From Pseudomonas fluorescens NCIMB 11764 (GTDB lineage: Bacteria; Pseudomonadota; Gammaproteobacteria; Pseudomonadales; Pseudomonadaceae), in contig NZ_CP010945.1 in assembly GCF_000293885.2 (NCBI RefSeq), positions 1,260,001 to 1,324,000 of the forward strand: a stretch of 64,000 nt of DNA, written 5' to 3'. Shown in pieces: positions 54,422 through 62,502 of this stretch; positions within the stretch are counted from its first letter, which is position 1, and every line of letters begins with the position of its first letter. The notes below the pieces were generated by a model that made no database searches, was not told where the DNA came from, and was given only the letters and a program-made list of their open reading frames with translations. The position numbers and the translations under genes were made by a program.

Positions 54422-55927
54422 ATGAATAAATCAGCAGGCGTGCTTCTTGGAATTGTCGTGGCCATCGGTGCAATCAGCGCCGGCGGTGCCTGGTTCACCG
54501 GCACCAAACTCGAAGGGGTACTGAACACCTCGATCGCCGACGCCAACAAGGAACTGCAAGCCGCGCTGGTCGGTTCCAATGGCACCGCGTCGCTGGAACT
54601 GGTGTCGCTTGAGCGCCACGTGTTCAGCAGCACCGCGCACTACCGCCTCAAAGGCCAAGGCGAAATGTTCGGCGAGGCACCGGTCGAATTGCTCTTTGTC
54701 GATCACATCGAACACGGTCCGCTGCCGCTTTCGCGCCTGATGTCACTGAAGTTGTTGCCGGTCCTGGCCACCAGTCACTACGAACTGGAAAAGACGCCAA
54801 TCACCGAGAAGTGGTTCGCCGCCGCCAAGGACAAATCGCCGCTCACCGGCGTGGTCAACATCGGCTATGACAACTCCACCAACGGCACCCTCCAATTGCT
54901 GCCGCTGGATGTCGCGCTGGACGACAAGTCCCACCTGAAATTCTCCGGCCTGAACCTCGATGTCTCGGCCAACGCCCAGGCGCAGAAAGTCAAAGCCAAC
55001 GGCTACATGGACAACTTCACACTGACCACCGTGGCTGAAGACCAGACACCGGTAAAAGTCGAATTGAGCGGCCTGACCCTGGCCAGCAACCTGGTGAAAA
55101 GTACCTATGGCTACTACACCGGCGAGAACACCCTCGAGCTGACCGACAGCAAAACCACGTTCGGCGCGCAGCAGTCGGTGTTGGGCATCAAGAAATTCGA
55201 AATGAAGAACCAGACCGAGGAGTCGGGCACCAGCGCTTCCGGGCGTGCCGATTACAAGATCGGCGAAGTGTCCCTGAACGGCAAATCGGTGGGTTCGGCG
55301 CAGATGGCCATGAGCCTGAAGAACCTCGACATCCCGGCGACAATGTCGTTGATGCAGATTTACCAGACCAAACTGCAGCCCTATGAAAAAGCCGCCGCCG
55401 AAGCGGCCGCGGCTGGCGAACCGGCACCCGAGCTGGTCTTGACCCCGGCCGAAGAAGCCCAGGTCAAAACCGGTCTGGAGAAACTGCTGGCGGCCGGTCC
55501 TCAAGTCGCCCTGGAGAACCTGTCGTTCACCACCGCCAACGGTGAAAGTCGCGCCAACCTGCTGCTCGACCTGACCAAACCACAATCCATGGACCTGCCG
55601 CCGGATCAACTGACCCAACAGCTGATCGCCCTGCTGGACGTCAATATTCAAGTGTCCAAACCGATGCTGGTTGATTTGCTCAGCGTCCAAGGGCAAATCG
55701 ACGGTCAGACCGACGCCAAGGTCATCGCTGATCAGGCCACGGCCACGGCCGACATGTTCGGCGCCATGGCGGTCGGCACGCAGTTCGCCAAACTGGACGG
55801 CACCAACATCGTCACCAAGCTGCACTACGCCAACAAACAAGTGGAATTCAACGGCCAGAAAATGACCGTCGAAGAGTTTGTCGGCTTTGTCATGAGCAAG
55901 CTCGGTGGTGCTGGCGTCGTCCAGTAA
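54422..55927 (+). CDS. YdgA-like (DUF945) envelope protein
   Basis: Protein of 501 aa in the DUF945/YdgA family. An N-terminal TM or uncleaved signal (AGVLLGIVVAIGAISAGGAW) anchors a large periplasmic part with repeated beta-strand patterns (GVVNIGYDNSTNGTLQLLPL, VALENLSFTTANGESRANLL) and an Ala-rich helix (about 320-340). Related to AsmA-like proteins in general style. Function unknown; E. coli YdgA is implicated in cell-envelope properties. The ATG at 54422 is preferred over one five codons upstream. Confidence 0.85.
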   Translation: MNKSAGVLLGIVVAIGAISAGGAWFTGTKLEGVLNTSIADANKELQAALVGSNGTASLELVSLERHVFSSTAHYRLKGQGEMFGEAPVELLFVDHIEHGPLPLSRLMSLKLLPVLATSHYELEKTPITEKWFAAAKDKSPLTGVVNIGYDNSTNGTLQLLPLDVALDDKSHLKFSGLNLDVSANAQAQKVKANGYMDNFTLTTVAEDQTPVKVELSGLTLASNLVKSTYGYYTGENTLELTDSKTTFGAQQSVLGIKKFEMKNQTEESGTSASGRADYKIGEVSLNGKSVGSAQMAMSLKNLDIPATMSLMQIYQTKLQPYEKAAAEAAAAGEPAPELVLTPAEEAQVKTGLEKLLAAGPQVALENLSFTTANGESRANLLLDLTKPQSMDLPPDQLTQQLIALLDVNIQVSKPMLVDLLSVQGQIDGQTDAKVIADQATATADMFGAMAVGTQFAKLDGTNIVTKLHYANKQVEFNGQKMTVEEFVGFVMSKLGGAGVVQ

Positions 55928-55940
55928 AACCACAAACCCT

Positions 55941-56012
55941 GTAGGAGCTGCCGAAGGCTGCGATCTTTTGATCTTCAAAGGCAACAGATCGCGGCCTGCG
56001 GCAGCGCCTGCA
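55941..56012. repeat. Imperfect inverted repeat of the GGAGCTGCCGAAGGCTGCGATC type
   Basis: GTAGGAGCTGCCGAAGGCTG on the left and a partly complementary GCGGCCTGCGGCAGCGCCTG on the right flank GATCTTTTGATC. This is a second class of Pseudomonas extragenic palindrome, distinct from the GCGGGC-core REPs. It lies between convergent genes and may act as a terminator. Confidence 0.7.
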
Positions 56013-56022
56013 CATGTTCAGA

Positions 56023-57546
56023 TCAATCGCGAATCAGCCGCCACGCCTCGTCAACAGGCAGCGGCTGTTTCATCCGCTCGGCCAGCATCGCCATCGCCCG
56101 CTCTTCATCGCAGGCGATGGCGGCGGTCACCACACCGTTCTTGCCGAACAGGCCGATAAACGGTGGGTGGTACGGATCGCCCTTGAACTCGACCTCGTCC
56201 CACGTTTCGGCGTGACCGAGGTAGTCGTAGTTCTTGCCGAAGTGCCAGGTCCAGAAGTACGGCACATCCAGGTAATGTTCGTCACCGCCCAGCATATTTG
56301 CCGCCGCGATCCGTGCGTGCTGTTGTGCCAGGCGCCAATGCTCGATTCGTTGCGGCTGGCCGTTGAGCGGGAAGGTCGCGATATCACCGGCCGCCCACAC
56401 CCCTTCGACCACGCGCATACCGCCATCGACCTTAAGGGAATGATCTTTTTCCTTGGGCAGATCCTTGAACGGTCCCGTTGCCGGGCTGACGCCAATACCG
56501 ACCAATACCAAATCCGCCGGCAAACGCTGACCGTTTTTCAGTTTCACCGCTTCAACCTTGTCTGTGCCCTCAATCTGCGCGGCTTCGCTGTCGGTGTGAA
56601 ACACCACGCCATGGGCCACATGGCGGGCAAGAATGGCTTTGCCGACCGTTGCGCCGAACTGTTTGGCGAAGGGCACCTCGTGACGGGCCAGCACGGTGAC
56701 GTCCAGGCCGTATTCGCGTAGCGCCGACGCGGACTCCATCGCGATAAAGCTGTCACCGATAATCACGGCCCGTTGGCCTGGCTGGGCCGCGGCCAGAATT
56801 TTTTGTGCCTGGTCTTTCGAGCGCAGCAAAAACACCTGCGGCAGGGCGGCGCCCGGTAAATCCAGAGATTTGGGTGTGCCGCCCGTGGCGATCAGCGCAG
56901 CGTCATAGGTCAATGTCTGGCCATCCTTGAGCTGCACGGTTCGGGCCTTGGCATCCAGGCTCGCCACTTCACCGTTTATGCGATCAATGCGCTGCTCGCG
57001 ATAAAAGTGTTCATCACGCAGCGGCGGGACTTCCTCTGGCGGCATCTCCCCGGCGATCACGAATTTACTCAACACGGTACGGTCGTAACCGGCCTCGGGT
57101 TCGCGGTCGATCAGCAGCACGCGGCCACCGAAACCCTTTTCGCGCAACGCCGCTGCACCCGCCGTGCCTGCGGCGCCGGCGCCGATAATCACAAACGTAC
57201 GTTCATCATCGGCGGGCGGGGTGTGAGCATCCGGAAGCGGGTTTTCGTCGACCCAGACTTCGTCATCATGCAACTCCAGGGGATAGCGCTTGAGGCTGTC
57301 CAGCGACGGTGGTTCACACAACGCGCCGTCCTCGATCCGGTACGCTGCCTTGTGCCATGGGCAAATCAGGCGCCCGTGACACAGCGCCCCTTCGGCCAGC
57401 GGCGCCCCGGCGTGGGGGCATTCGCCCTGATAGGCGCGCAATTCATCGCCACTGCGCAGCAAGACGATTTTGGTGTCCCCAATCCGGACTTCCAGGCCTC
57501 GGTTATCGGGAACATCGGCAAAACGGGCAACGCGGTGCAGTGCCAT
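56023..57546 (-). CDS. Rieske-FAD reductase (AIFM3/ferredoxin-reductase-like)
   Basis: Two-part redox protein of 507 aa. The N-terminal Rieske domain (1 to about 100) has both cluster motifs: CPHAGAPL (Cys 43, His 45) and CPWHKAAY (Cys 62, His 65). The rest is a pyridine-nucleotide-disulfide oxidoreductase fold with FAD- and NAD(P)H-binding Gly motifs (VIIGAGAAGTAGAAAL and VIIGDSFIAMESASAL), and WAAGDIA near 375. Similar architecture is seen in AIFM3 and in electron-transfer reductases of dioxygenases. No oxygenase is encoded nearby, so the electron acceptor is unknown. Single gene, divergent from the PEBP gene. Confidence 0.9.
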   Translation of the reverse strand: MALHRVARFADVPDNRGLEVRIGDTKIVLLRSGDELRAYQGECPHAGAPLAEGALCHGRLICPWHKAAYRIEDGALCEPPSLDSLKRYPLELHDDEVWVDENPLPDAHTPPADDERTFVIIGAGAAGTAGAAALREKGFGGRVLLIDREPEAGYDRTVLSKFVIAGEMPPEEVPPLRDEHFYREQRIDRINGEVASLDAKARTVQLKDGQTLTYDAALIATGGTPKSLDLPGAALPQVFLLRSKDQAQKILAAAQPGQRAVIIGDSFIAMESASALREYGLDVTVLARHEVPFAKQFGATVGKAILARHVAHGVVFHTDSEAAQIEGTDKVEAVKLKNGQRLPADLVLVGIGVSPATGPFKDLPKEKDHSLKVDGGMRVVEGVWAAGDIATFPLNGQPQRIEHWRLAQQHARIAAANMLGGDEHYLDVPYFWTWHFGKNYDYLGHAETWDEVEFKGDPYHPPFIGLFGKNGVVTAAIACDEERAMAMLAERMKQPLPVDEAWRLIRD

Positions 57547-57686
57547 GATCGTTCTCCAGGCAGGCGTGTCACTTAAGAGTCTGGCGCCTATCCCGTGGTT
57601 CAGCCAATTCCCACTGCCACCGCACGAACGGTTTGGCTATAGTTTGCACGCCGACCACGGCCCCACCCCGCACAAGGTGCTCCGGT

Positions 57687-58247
57687 ATGACCCGATTGAC
57701 CTCTCTGAACCCTTGGCTGGCGGCCGTTGCCGTCGCCCTTTGCGTGCAGTTTCCGGCGCAGGCCCAGGAACGCTTCACCGTCAGCATTCCCGGCGTTTCG
57801 GACAATCGCCTGTTCACCTCGGCGGCGGCCAGCGATGCGGCCGGGTGCGGCGGCAAGAACCAGTCCCCGGCCCTGAGCTGGACTGCGCCCCCGACGGGCA
57901 CGCTGAGCTACGCCATCGTCATGCACGACCCGGACGGTCAGAAAGGCCTGGGTGTCGATCACTGGATTCACTACGGCATCAAACCCTCGACCCGTCAGAT
58001 TGCACCCGGTGTCGGCGCCAAATCCGCCCTCGAAGGCGTGAGTGGCAGCAACAGCAAAGGCACCACCGGCTACATCGGCCCTTGCCCGCCGGTCGGCGAC
58101 AGCTCCCACCACTACATCATCCAGCTCTACGCGCTCGACCTTGCGCCGGACGCCTTGCCCGCTGGCCTGACCCGCGCGCAGTTGCTGGAAAAAATCAAAG
58201 GCCATGTGCTGAAAAACAGCAGCGTGGTGCGGCGTTATCACCGCTGA
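57687..58247 (+). CDS. Periplasmic PEBP (YbhB/YbcL-like) protein
   Basis: Phosphatidylethanolamine-binding-protein family member of 186 aa with a signal peptide ending near FPAQA (about 26). Family motifs: NQSPALSWTAPPTGTLSYAI, HDPDGQ, HWIHYGI and GPCPPVGDSSHHYIIQLYAL. The biochemical role in bacteria is unclear; the fold binds anionic ligands. The ATG at 57687 is used; the frame is open upstream but without a signal. Confidence 0.9.
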   Translation: MTRLTSLNPWLAAVAVALCVQFPAQAQERFTVSIPGVSDNRLFTSAAASDAAGCGGKNQSPALSWTAPPTGTLSYAIVMHDPDGQKGLGVDHWIHYGIKPSTRQIAPGVGAKSALEGVSGSNSKGTTGYIGPCPPVGDSSHHYIIQLYALDLAPDALPAGLTRAQLLEKIKGHVLKNSSVVRRYHR

Positions 58248-58266
58248 AGATTTTTTCAGCGGGTTT

Positions 58267-58293
58267 AACCCGAACCGACCGGGCTGTCCGTCT
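58267..58293 (+). promoter_or_regulatory. ECF-type sigma promoter
   Basis: AACCC, 17 bases, then CGTCT, located 42 bases before the vWA lipoprotein start. The AACC / CGTC pair with 16-17 spacing is the common ECF promoter form, and the same operon encodes an ECF sigma factor, so autoregulation is likely. The upper element is part of the palindrome CGGGTTTAACCCG. Confidence 0.6.
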
Positions 58294-58334
58294 CAGAGGA
58301 TGAATGGATCAATTTCCTCCTGAGGTCAGCCCCC

Positions 58335-60026
58335 ATGTCCCTCCCTCTGCATGTCCTCCGCCCGGCCGCCCAGGGTTTCACCGCCGGGTTGCTGCTGGCC
58401 GTTGCCGGTTGCGGTGTTTCGTCCAAGCCTGAATCCGCTGCGGTTCCGGTTTCGCCTCCGGAGCAAAGTACGTTGGTGCGCAATGAGGCGGTCATGGCCG
58501 ATGCGACCATGACCAAACGCAGCCTGCGTCCGGCCCCCATGGCGGGGTTTGCGCCTGAATCTTCGCCGCCGGGTTATCAGGATGAGCAGCGTGAGCACTA
58601 TCAAGCGCTGGCGGATAACCCGATTCACAGCGTCGCCGAAGCGCCGGTCTCCACCTTCAGCGCCGACGTCGACACGGGCGCCTACGCCAACGTTCGCCGC
58701 CTGCTCAATCAAGGTCGCCTGCCACCCGAAGGCGCGGTGCGGCTGGAGGAGCTGGTCAACTACTTCCCCTACGATTACGCCTTGCCCACCGACGGATCGC
58801 CGTTCGGCGTGACCACTGAGCTGGCGCCGTCTCCGTGGAACCCGCACACCCGCTTGCTGCGCATCGGCATCAAGGCGTCGGACCGTGCGGTGGCGGAACT
58901 GGCCCCGGCGAACCTGGTGTTTCTGGTGGACGTGTCCGGTTCGATGGATCGGCGCGAGGGCTTGCCGCTGGTCAAGAGCACCCTGAAATTGCTGGTCGAT
59001 CAGTTGCGCGAGCAGGATCGGGTGTCGCTGGTGGTTTACGCCGGCGATTCGCGTGTAGTGCTCGAGCCTACTTCTGGACGGGAAAAAGCGAAAATTCGTA
59101 CAGCCATTGATCAATTGACTGCGGGCGGTTCCACCGCCGGGGCGTCGGGCATCGAGCTCGCCTATCAAATGGCGCAGCAAGCGTTCATCCCCAAAGGCAT
59201 CAACCGCATCCTGCTGGCCACCGACGGCGATTTCAATGTCGGCATCAGCGACTTCGACAGCCTCAAGCAAATGGCTGTGGACAAACGCAAGACTGGCGTT
59301 TCCCTGACCACCCTGGGTTTTGGTGTGGATAACTACAATGAACACCTGATGGAACAACTGGCCGACGCCGGCGACGGCAACTACGCCTACATCGACAACC
59401 TGCGCGAGGCACGCAAAGTGCTGGTGGATCAGCTCGGCTCGACCCTCGCGGTGGTGGCGAAAAACGTGAAGCTGCAAGTGGAGTTCAACCCGGCGCAGGT
59501 CAGCGAGTACCGGTTGTTGGGCTATGAGAATCGCGCGCTGAAGCGTGAGGATTTCAGCAACGACAAGGTTGATGCCGGTGAAATCGGCGCAGGGCACACG
59601 GTCACGGCGTTGTACGAAATTGTGCCGAAGGGCGAGAAGGGCTGGTTGGAGCCGTTGCGGTATGGCAAGTCCGAGTCGGTTGTTTCGGGGAGTGCCGGGG
59701 AACTGGCGATGCTGCGTGTGCGTTATCAGTTGCCCGAAGGTGGGAATAGTCGCTTGATCGAGCGGCCGATTGCGGGGGGGACGGAAGGCAAGGCCAGTGA
59801 CGACCTGCGATTTGCGGCGGCCGTGGCAGCGTTTTCCCAGCAGCTCAAGGACGGCCGTTACACCGGTGATTTCAGCCTGAAGGACACCGAAGCCTTGGCT
59901 CGCGGGGCGCGAGGCGAAGACCGATTCGGTCTGCGCGCAGAGTTCGTTCAACTGGTGGAACTGGCGCAGAGCCTGCGAACCACCACAGCTTCCAACAGTG
60001 AGCCGCTTAAAGGAGGCTACAACTGA
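58335..60026 (+). CDS. vWA-domain lipoprotein (YfbK-like)
   Basis: Predicted lipoprotein of 563 aa. The signal peptide ends at a lipobox (LLAVAGC, Cys near 26). After a Pro/Ala-rich linker that includes PAPMAGFAP come an N-terminal vWA-associated domain (AEAPVSTFSADVDTGAYANV), a vWA domain with an intact MIDAS (DVSGS, Asp about 199; then TAGG-type and ATDGDFN elements), and a C-terminal DUF3520-like part. It would bind a divalent metal and a protein ligand at the cell envelope. It is the first gene of an operon with an ECF sigma factor (one base after its stop codon) and a membrane anti-sigma candidate. Confidence 0.9.
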   Translation: MSLPLHVLRPAAQGFTAGLLLAVAGCGVSSKPESAAVPVSPPEQSTLVRNEAVMADATMTKRSLRPAPMAGFAPESSPPGYQDEQREHYQALADNPIHSVAEAPVSTFSADVDTGAYANVRRLLNQGRLPPEGAVRLEELVNYFPYDYALPTDGSPFGVTTELAPSPWNPHTRLLRIGIKASDRAVAELAPANLVFLVDVSGSMDRREGLPLVKSTLKLLVDQLREQDRVSLVVYAGDSRVVLEPTSGREKAKIRTAIDQLTAGGSTAGASGIELAYQMAQQAFIPKGINRILLATDGDFNVGISDFDSLKQMAVDKRKTGVSLTTLGFGVDNYNEHLMEQLADAGDGNYAYIDNLREARKVLVDQLGSTLAVVAKNVKLQVEFNPAQVSEYRLLGYENRALKREDFSNDKVDAGEIGAGHTVTALYEIVPKGEKGWLEPLRYGKSESVVSGSAGELAMLRVRYQLPEGGNSRLIERPIAGGTEGKASDDLRFAAAVAAFSQQLKDGRYTGDFSLKDTEALARGARGEDRFGLRAEFVQLVELAQSLRTTTASNSEPLKGGYN

Positions 60027-60027
60027 C

Positions 60028-60594
60028 ATGTCTGCTCCCGAATCGAGCGACGAATCACTGCTGGCCCGCTATCGCTCGGGCGACGGGCTTGCGTTCGAGA
60101 TTCTGTACGCCCGTCACCGGCAAGGCCTTTATCGATTCCTCCTCGGCCTCAGCGGCAAGCCCGAACTGGCCGAAGAGGTTTACCAGGAAACTTGGCTAAG
60201 CCTGATCCGCAGCACCAGTCAGCCACAAGGTCGGGCGAATTTTCGTACATGGCTTTACCAGATCGCCCGCAATCGCCTGATCGATCACTGGCGCAAACAC
60301 GGAATCCACAACCCCTTGCACGACAGCTATGACGAACAGACCCACGCCCTGGCCGATGACACCGCCGATCCCGAACAACTGCTGAGCCTGAGCCGCGATA
60401 CCCAGCGCCTCGAGGTCGCCCTGCACACCTTGCCCACCGACCAGCGCGAAGTGTTCCTGCTGCGCGCCCATGGCGATCTCGACCTGCCGCAGATCGCCAC
60501 CCTCACCGAAACACCGCTGGAGACCGTCAAAAGCCGCTTGCGCTACGCCCAGCAAAAACTGCGTCGGCTGCTGGCCGAGGAGGTACTGACATGA
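60028..60594 (+). CDS. ECF-family RNA polymerase sigma factor
   Basis: Sigma-70 family ECF factor of 188 aa. Region 2 (AFEILYARHRQGLYRFLLGL, ELAEEVYQETWLSLIRS, FRTWLYQIARNRLIDHWRKH) and region 4 (LPTDQREVFLLRAHGDLDLP, TLTETPLETVKSRLRYAQQK) are intact. The ATG follows AGGAGG. It overlaps the next gene, the probable anti-sigma factor, as ATGA. The likely target is its own operon via the AACCC-N17-CGTCT element upstream of the vWA gene. Confidence 0.93.
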   Translation: MSAPESSDESLLARYRSGDGLAFEILYARHRQGLYRFLLGLSGKPELAEEVYQETWLSLIRSTSQPQGRANFRTWLYQIARNRLIDHWRKHGIHNPLHDSYDEQTHALADDTADPEQLLSLSRDTQRLEVALHTLPTDQREVFLLRAHGDLDLPQIATLTETPLETVKSRLRYAQQKLRRLLAEEVLT

Positions 60595-61193
60595 CTGACG
60601 CCCGCAAACCACCGGAAGACGAAGTGCTTCAACATTTCCGCGAGCATTCGACCGGCGCACCACCGGCCCATCTTGATGCCTTTATCCTGTCCGCCGCACA
60701 GCGTGAAGTCCCTGCGCCGAAACCGAACCGGTGGCAACGCTGGGTTCAGGCGTGCCAGAAACCCCGTTGGCAGGTCGCATTTGCCAGCCTTGTCGGTGTC
60801 GCGCTGATGCTGGCGCTGGTGCAGCGAACTCCAGAACAGCCCGCGAGTTATGACTTCGCACCTAAAGCGTCCGCACCGGTCGCCAAAAAAGAGGCCGCAC
60901 AGGCACCGTCGTCGGTTGCGCGCTCGCTGGCGACCCCAGCGCCAGCCGCACCGATGGCCGGTTTCGCCGCCCCTGCGCAGAGCGAATCGATCAACGCCGA
61001 AGTGGCCGATGAAGCAAAAGTCAGCAAACGCGCCGCCGCCCCGGTGAAAAGCCTGGATGAGCAATTGCTTGAAGTCCTGCGCCTACAAAGTGCCGGTCAG
61101 ACACTCGCGGCGGATGAATTGTTGGCGACATTGCACAAGCGCTTTCCCCAGGAAAATCTCGCGGCACGACTCAAGGAATTGAAGAAAAACTGA
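60591..61193 (+). CDS. Single-pass membrane protein, candidate anti-sigma factor
   Basis: Protein of 200 aa: a cytosolic N-terminus (about 1-60), one TM (WQVAFASLVGVALMLALVQ, about 62-80), a Pro/Ala-rich periplasmic linker with APAAPMAGFAAPAQ, and a helical C-terminal part (SLDEQLLEVLRLQSAGQTLA). The layout and 4-bp overlap with the ECF sigma gene fit an anti-sigma factor, but no zinc-finger (ZAS) motif is present, so the assignment is from context. The PMAGFA segment is shared with the vWA lipoprotein of the same operon. Confidence 0.78.
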   Translation: MTDARKPPEDEVLQHFREHSTGAPPAHLDAFILSAAQREVPAPKPNRWQRWVQACQKPRWQVAFASLVGVALMLALVQRTPEQPASYDFAPKASAPVAKKEAAQAPSSVARSLATPAPAAPMAGFAAPAQSESINAEVADEAKVSKRAAAPVKSLDEQLLEVLRLQSAGQTLAADELLATLHKRFPQENLAARLKELKKN

Positions 61194-61201
61194 GGGGAGC
61201 G

Positions 61202-61480
61202 ATGCTCCGCGATTTGGCATCAACACCCGAAAGCGCGCACTATCGGCCTATAGCCGATGCGTTGGAGGATGCCGTGGCAAAAAAAATCGACCGCATCGCC
61301 CAAATGCTCAGCTGCCCTGAAAAGGGCGAGGAACTGCGGCGAGCAGTGACGGAGAGTCGTAAGGAGTTTCTTCTGGCGAAGCAGGCAGAGGCAGCGCCTG
61401 AGGAAGACGTTCTTGATGAGGAAGAGATTGAGGACGACGAGGATGATGAGTACGACGAGTTTGATTGGACGACTGAGTAA
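61202..61480 (+). CDS. Small acidic protein of unknown function
   Basis: Protein of 92 aa with a helical N-terminal half and a strongly acidic C-terminus (EEEIEDDEDDEYDEFDWTTE). It begins eight bases after the anti-sigma candidate and so may be the last gene of the vWA/ECF operon. GGGGAGCG precedes the ATG. No family was recognised. Confidence 0.6.
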   Translation: MLRDLASTPESAHYRPIADALEDAVAKKIDRIAQMLSCPEKGEELRRAVTESRKEFLLAKQAEAAPEEDVLDEEEIEDDEDDEYDEFDWTTE

Positions 61481-61562
61481 AAGCGGCACTTAGGAAAGCA
61501 CTGCTCTTTCAAATTGCAGATCCGTACAAATCAGGATCCGCAATTTGAATGGTGGGTTGCCG

Positions 61563-61948
61563 CTATCCTTTGGTTTTACCCTTCCGCGAAGGTTCGTCTC
61601 GCGTCAGCACTTTCACAGCATCATCTACCAATGCCTTACTCAGCGCCGTTAGATAATGTGCCGCCCAGGCATGGCGATCGCTTTCTTTGTCATAGGCCGC
61701 ATCTCTGGTCAGTGCCTTGGCAAGGAAAAGAAAGTCAGAAGCCATGCCTAGCGCGTCGCCGAGAGGCACATCGCGAGTGACGTGGAAGACTGCCTTATCC
61801 AGGCAATAGATGGCAGGCGTTAAGCCGATGGTTTTCAGTTCTGATGGGTCGGTCGTTTGCCACCTCCATTGATGGAGGTGCGGGGGAATTGCGATTCGAA
61901 ATCGCGTTGGGTGGTAAGTCGAATTTCATACGGATTGATTCTGCGCAT
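61563..61948 (-). pseudogene. DUF3077-family gene with frame disruption
   Basis: The C-terminal 68 codons (61769-61563) read as DUF3077 (VPLGDALGMASDFLFLAKAL, HAWAAHYLTALSKALVDDAV), and coding sequence in that frame extends upstream through DPSELKTIGLTPAIYCLDKA without any usable start. The only good start is an ATG at 61948 with an AGGAAG site, whose frame gives MRRINPYEIRLTTQRDFESQ and stops near 61838. The two frames are out of phase and join around 61855-61875, at the inverted repeat CACCTCCATTGATGGAGGTG. This looks like a frameshifted gene, unless it is a sequencing error. A GTG start at 61769 giving a short protein cannot be excluded. Confidence 0.65.
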
Positions 61949-62392
61949 TTTTTACTTCCTTGATTTTAGAAGTTGCCGCGCATTCGATACCAAGCGAATG
62001 GGTGGCAACTGTGCGCAGGTTGGTAAACCGGGGAATCAAGGAAACCGGCACGTCCGAAGACGTCCCACGCACAGCCGCCATAGCACAAGATCACAGACGA
62101 AAAAAAACGCCTGCAAACGTGTTTGGGGCGCTGTTGCGCCTTTATTCCATCGGGTTACCAAGCCCGGCCGCCGAATTGGCAGCGACGGCGGAAGGGTGTC
62201 GTGCGGACTTATCTCCTGCAACCTTGAAATTCGTAACGAAGTGCTGGGAAAAACGTCAGCAACAATTTTAGCGAGCCACCCAAGAAACTGCCCAGAAACT
62301 GGACGAATTCGGCTCAATCCACCGAACCGAACTGTCAAGTTTTCCTTGATAGTTGCTTCCGCGTTCATGTGGTTGCGCCTGCTTATCGGTAG
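61949..62392 (-). other. Non-coding leader-like region upstream of the DUF3077 gene
   Basis: About 440 bases with no supported gene. Read on the minus strand, toward the DUF3077 start, it contains hairpins such as GGCGC AACA GCGCC followed by a T-run (GGCGTTTTTTTCG), which would suit a transcription attenuator. I recall closely similar sequence ahead of DUF3077 genes elsewhere in Pseudomonas, but that is memory and was not searched. Short frames on both strands look non-coding. Confidence 0.45.
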
Positions 62393-62484
62393 TTGACGAG
62401 AAGTCCTCAATCCTTATAATCGCCCACAACACGGCCCCTGTCGGTTGATGCGCTCCGGCGCTGAGACTGCTCAGGGGTTTTTTA
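62393..62484 (+). ncRNA. Candidate short RNA with strong promoter and terminator
   Basis: A near-consensus sigma-70 promoter (TTGACG at 62393, 16 bases, TATAAT at 62415) would start a transcript near 62427. It would end about 57 bases later at the stem CCCCTG / CAGGGG, followed by TTTTTTA. No reading frame or tRNA fold lies in between, so a small RNA or a leader terminated early is possible. It points toward the convergent Abi gene. Confidence 0.45.
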
Positions 62485-62502
62485 TTGCCTGGCTTTTGCC
62501 GC

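Noticed and set aside
61857..62410. Reading frames on both strands between the DUF3077 gene and the candidate RNA
   Set aside because: They have no ribosome sites, and the region is dominated by hairpins; treated as a leader instead.
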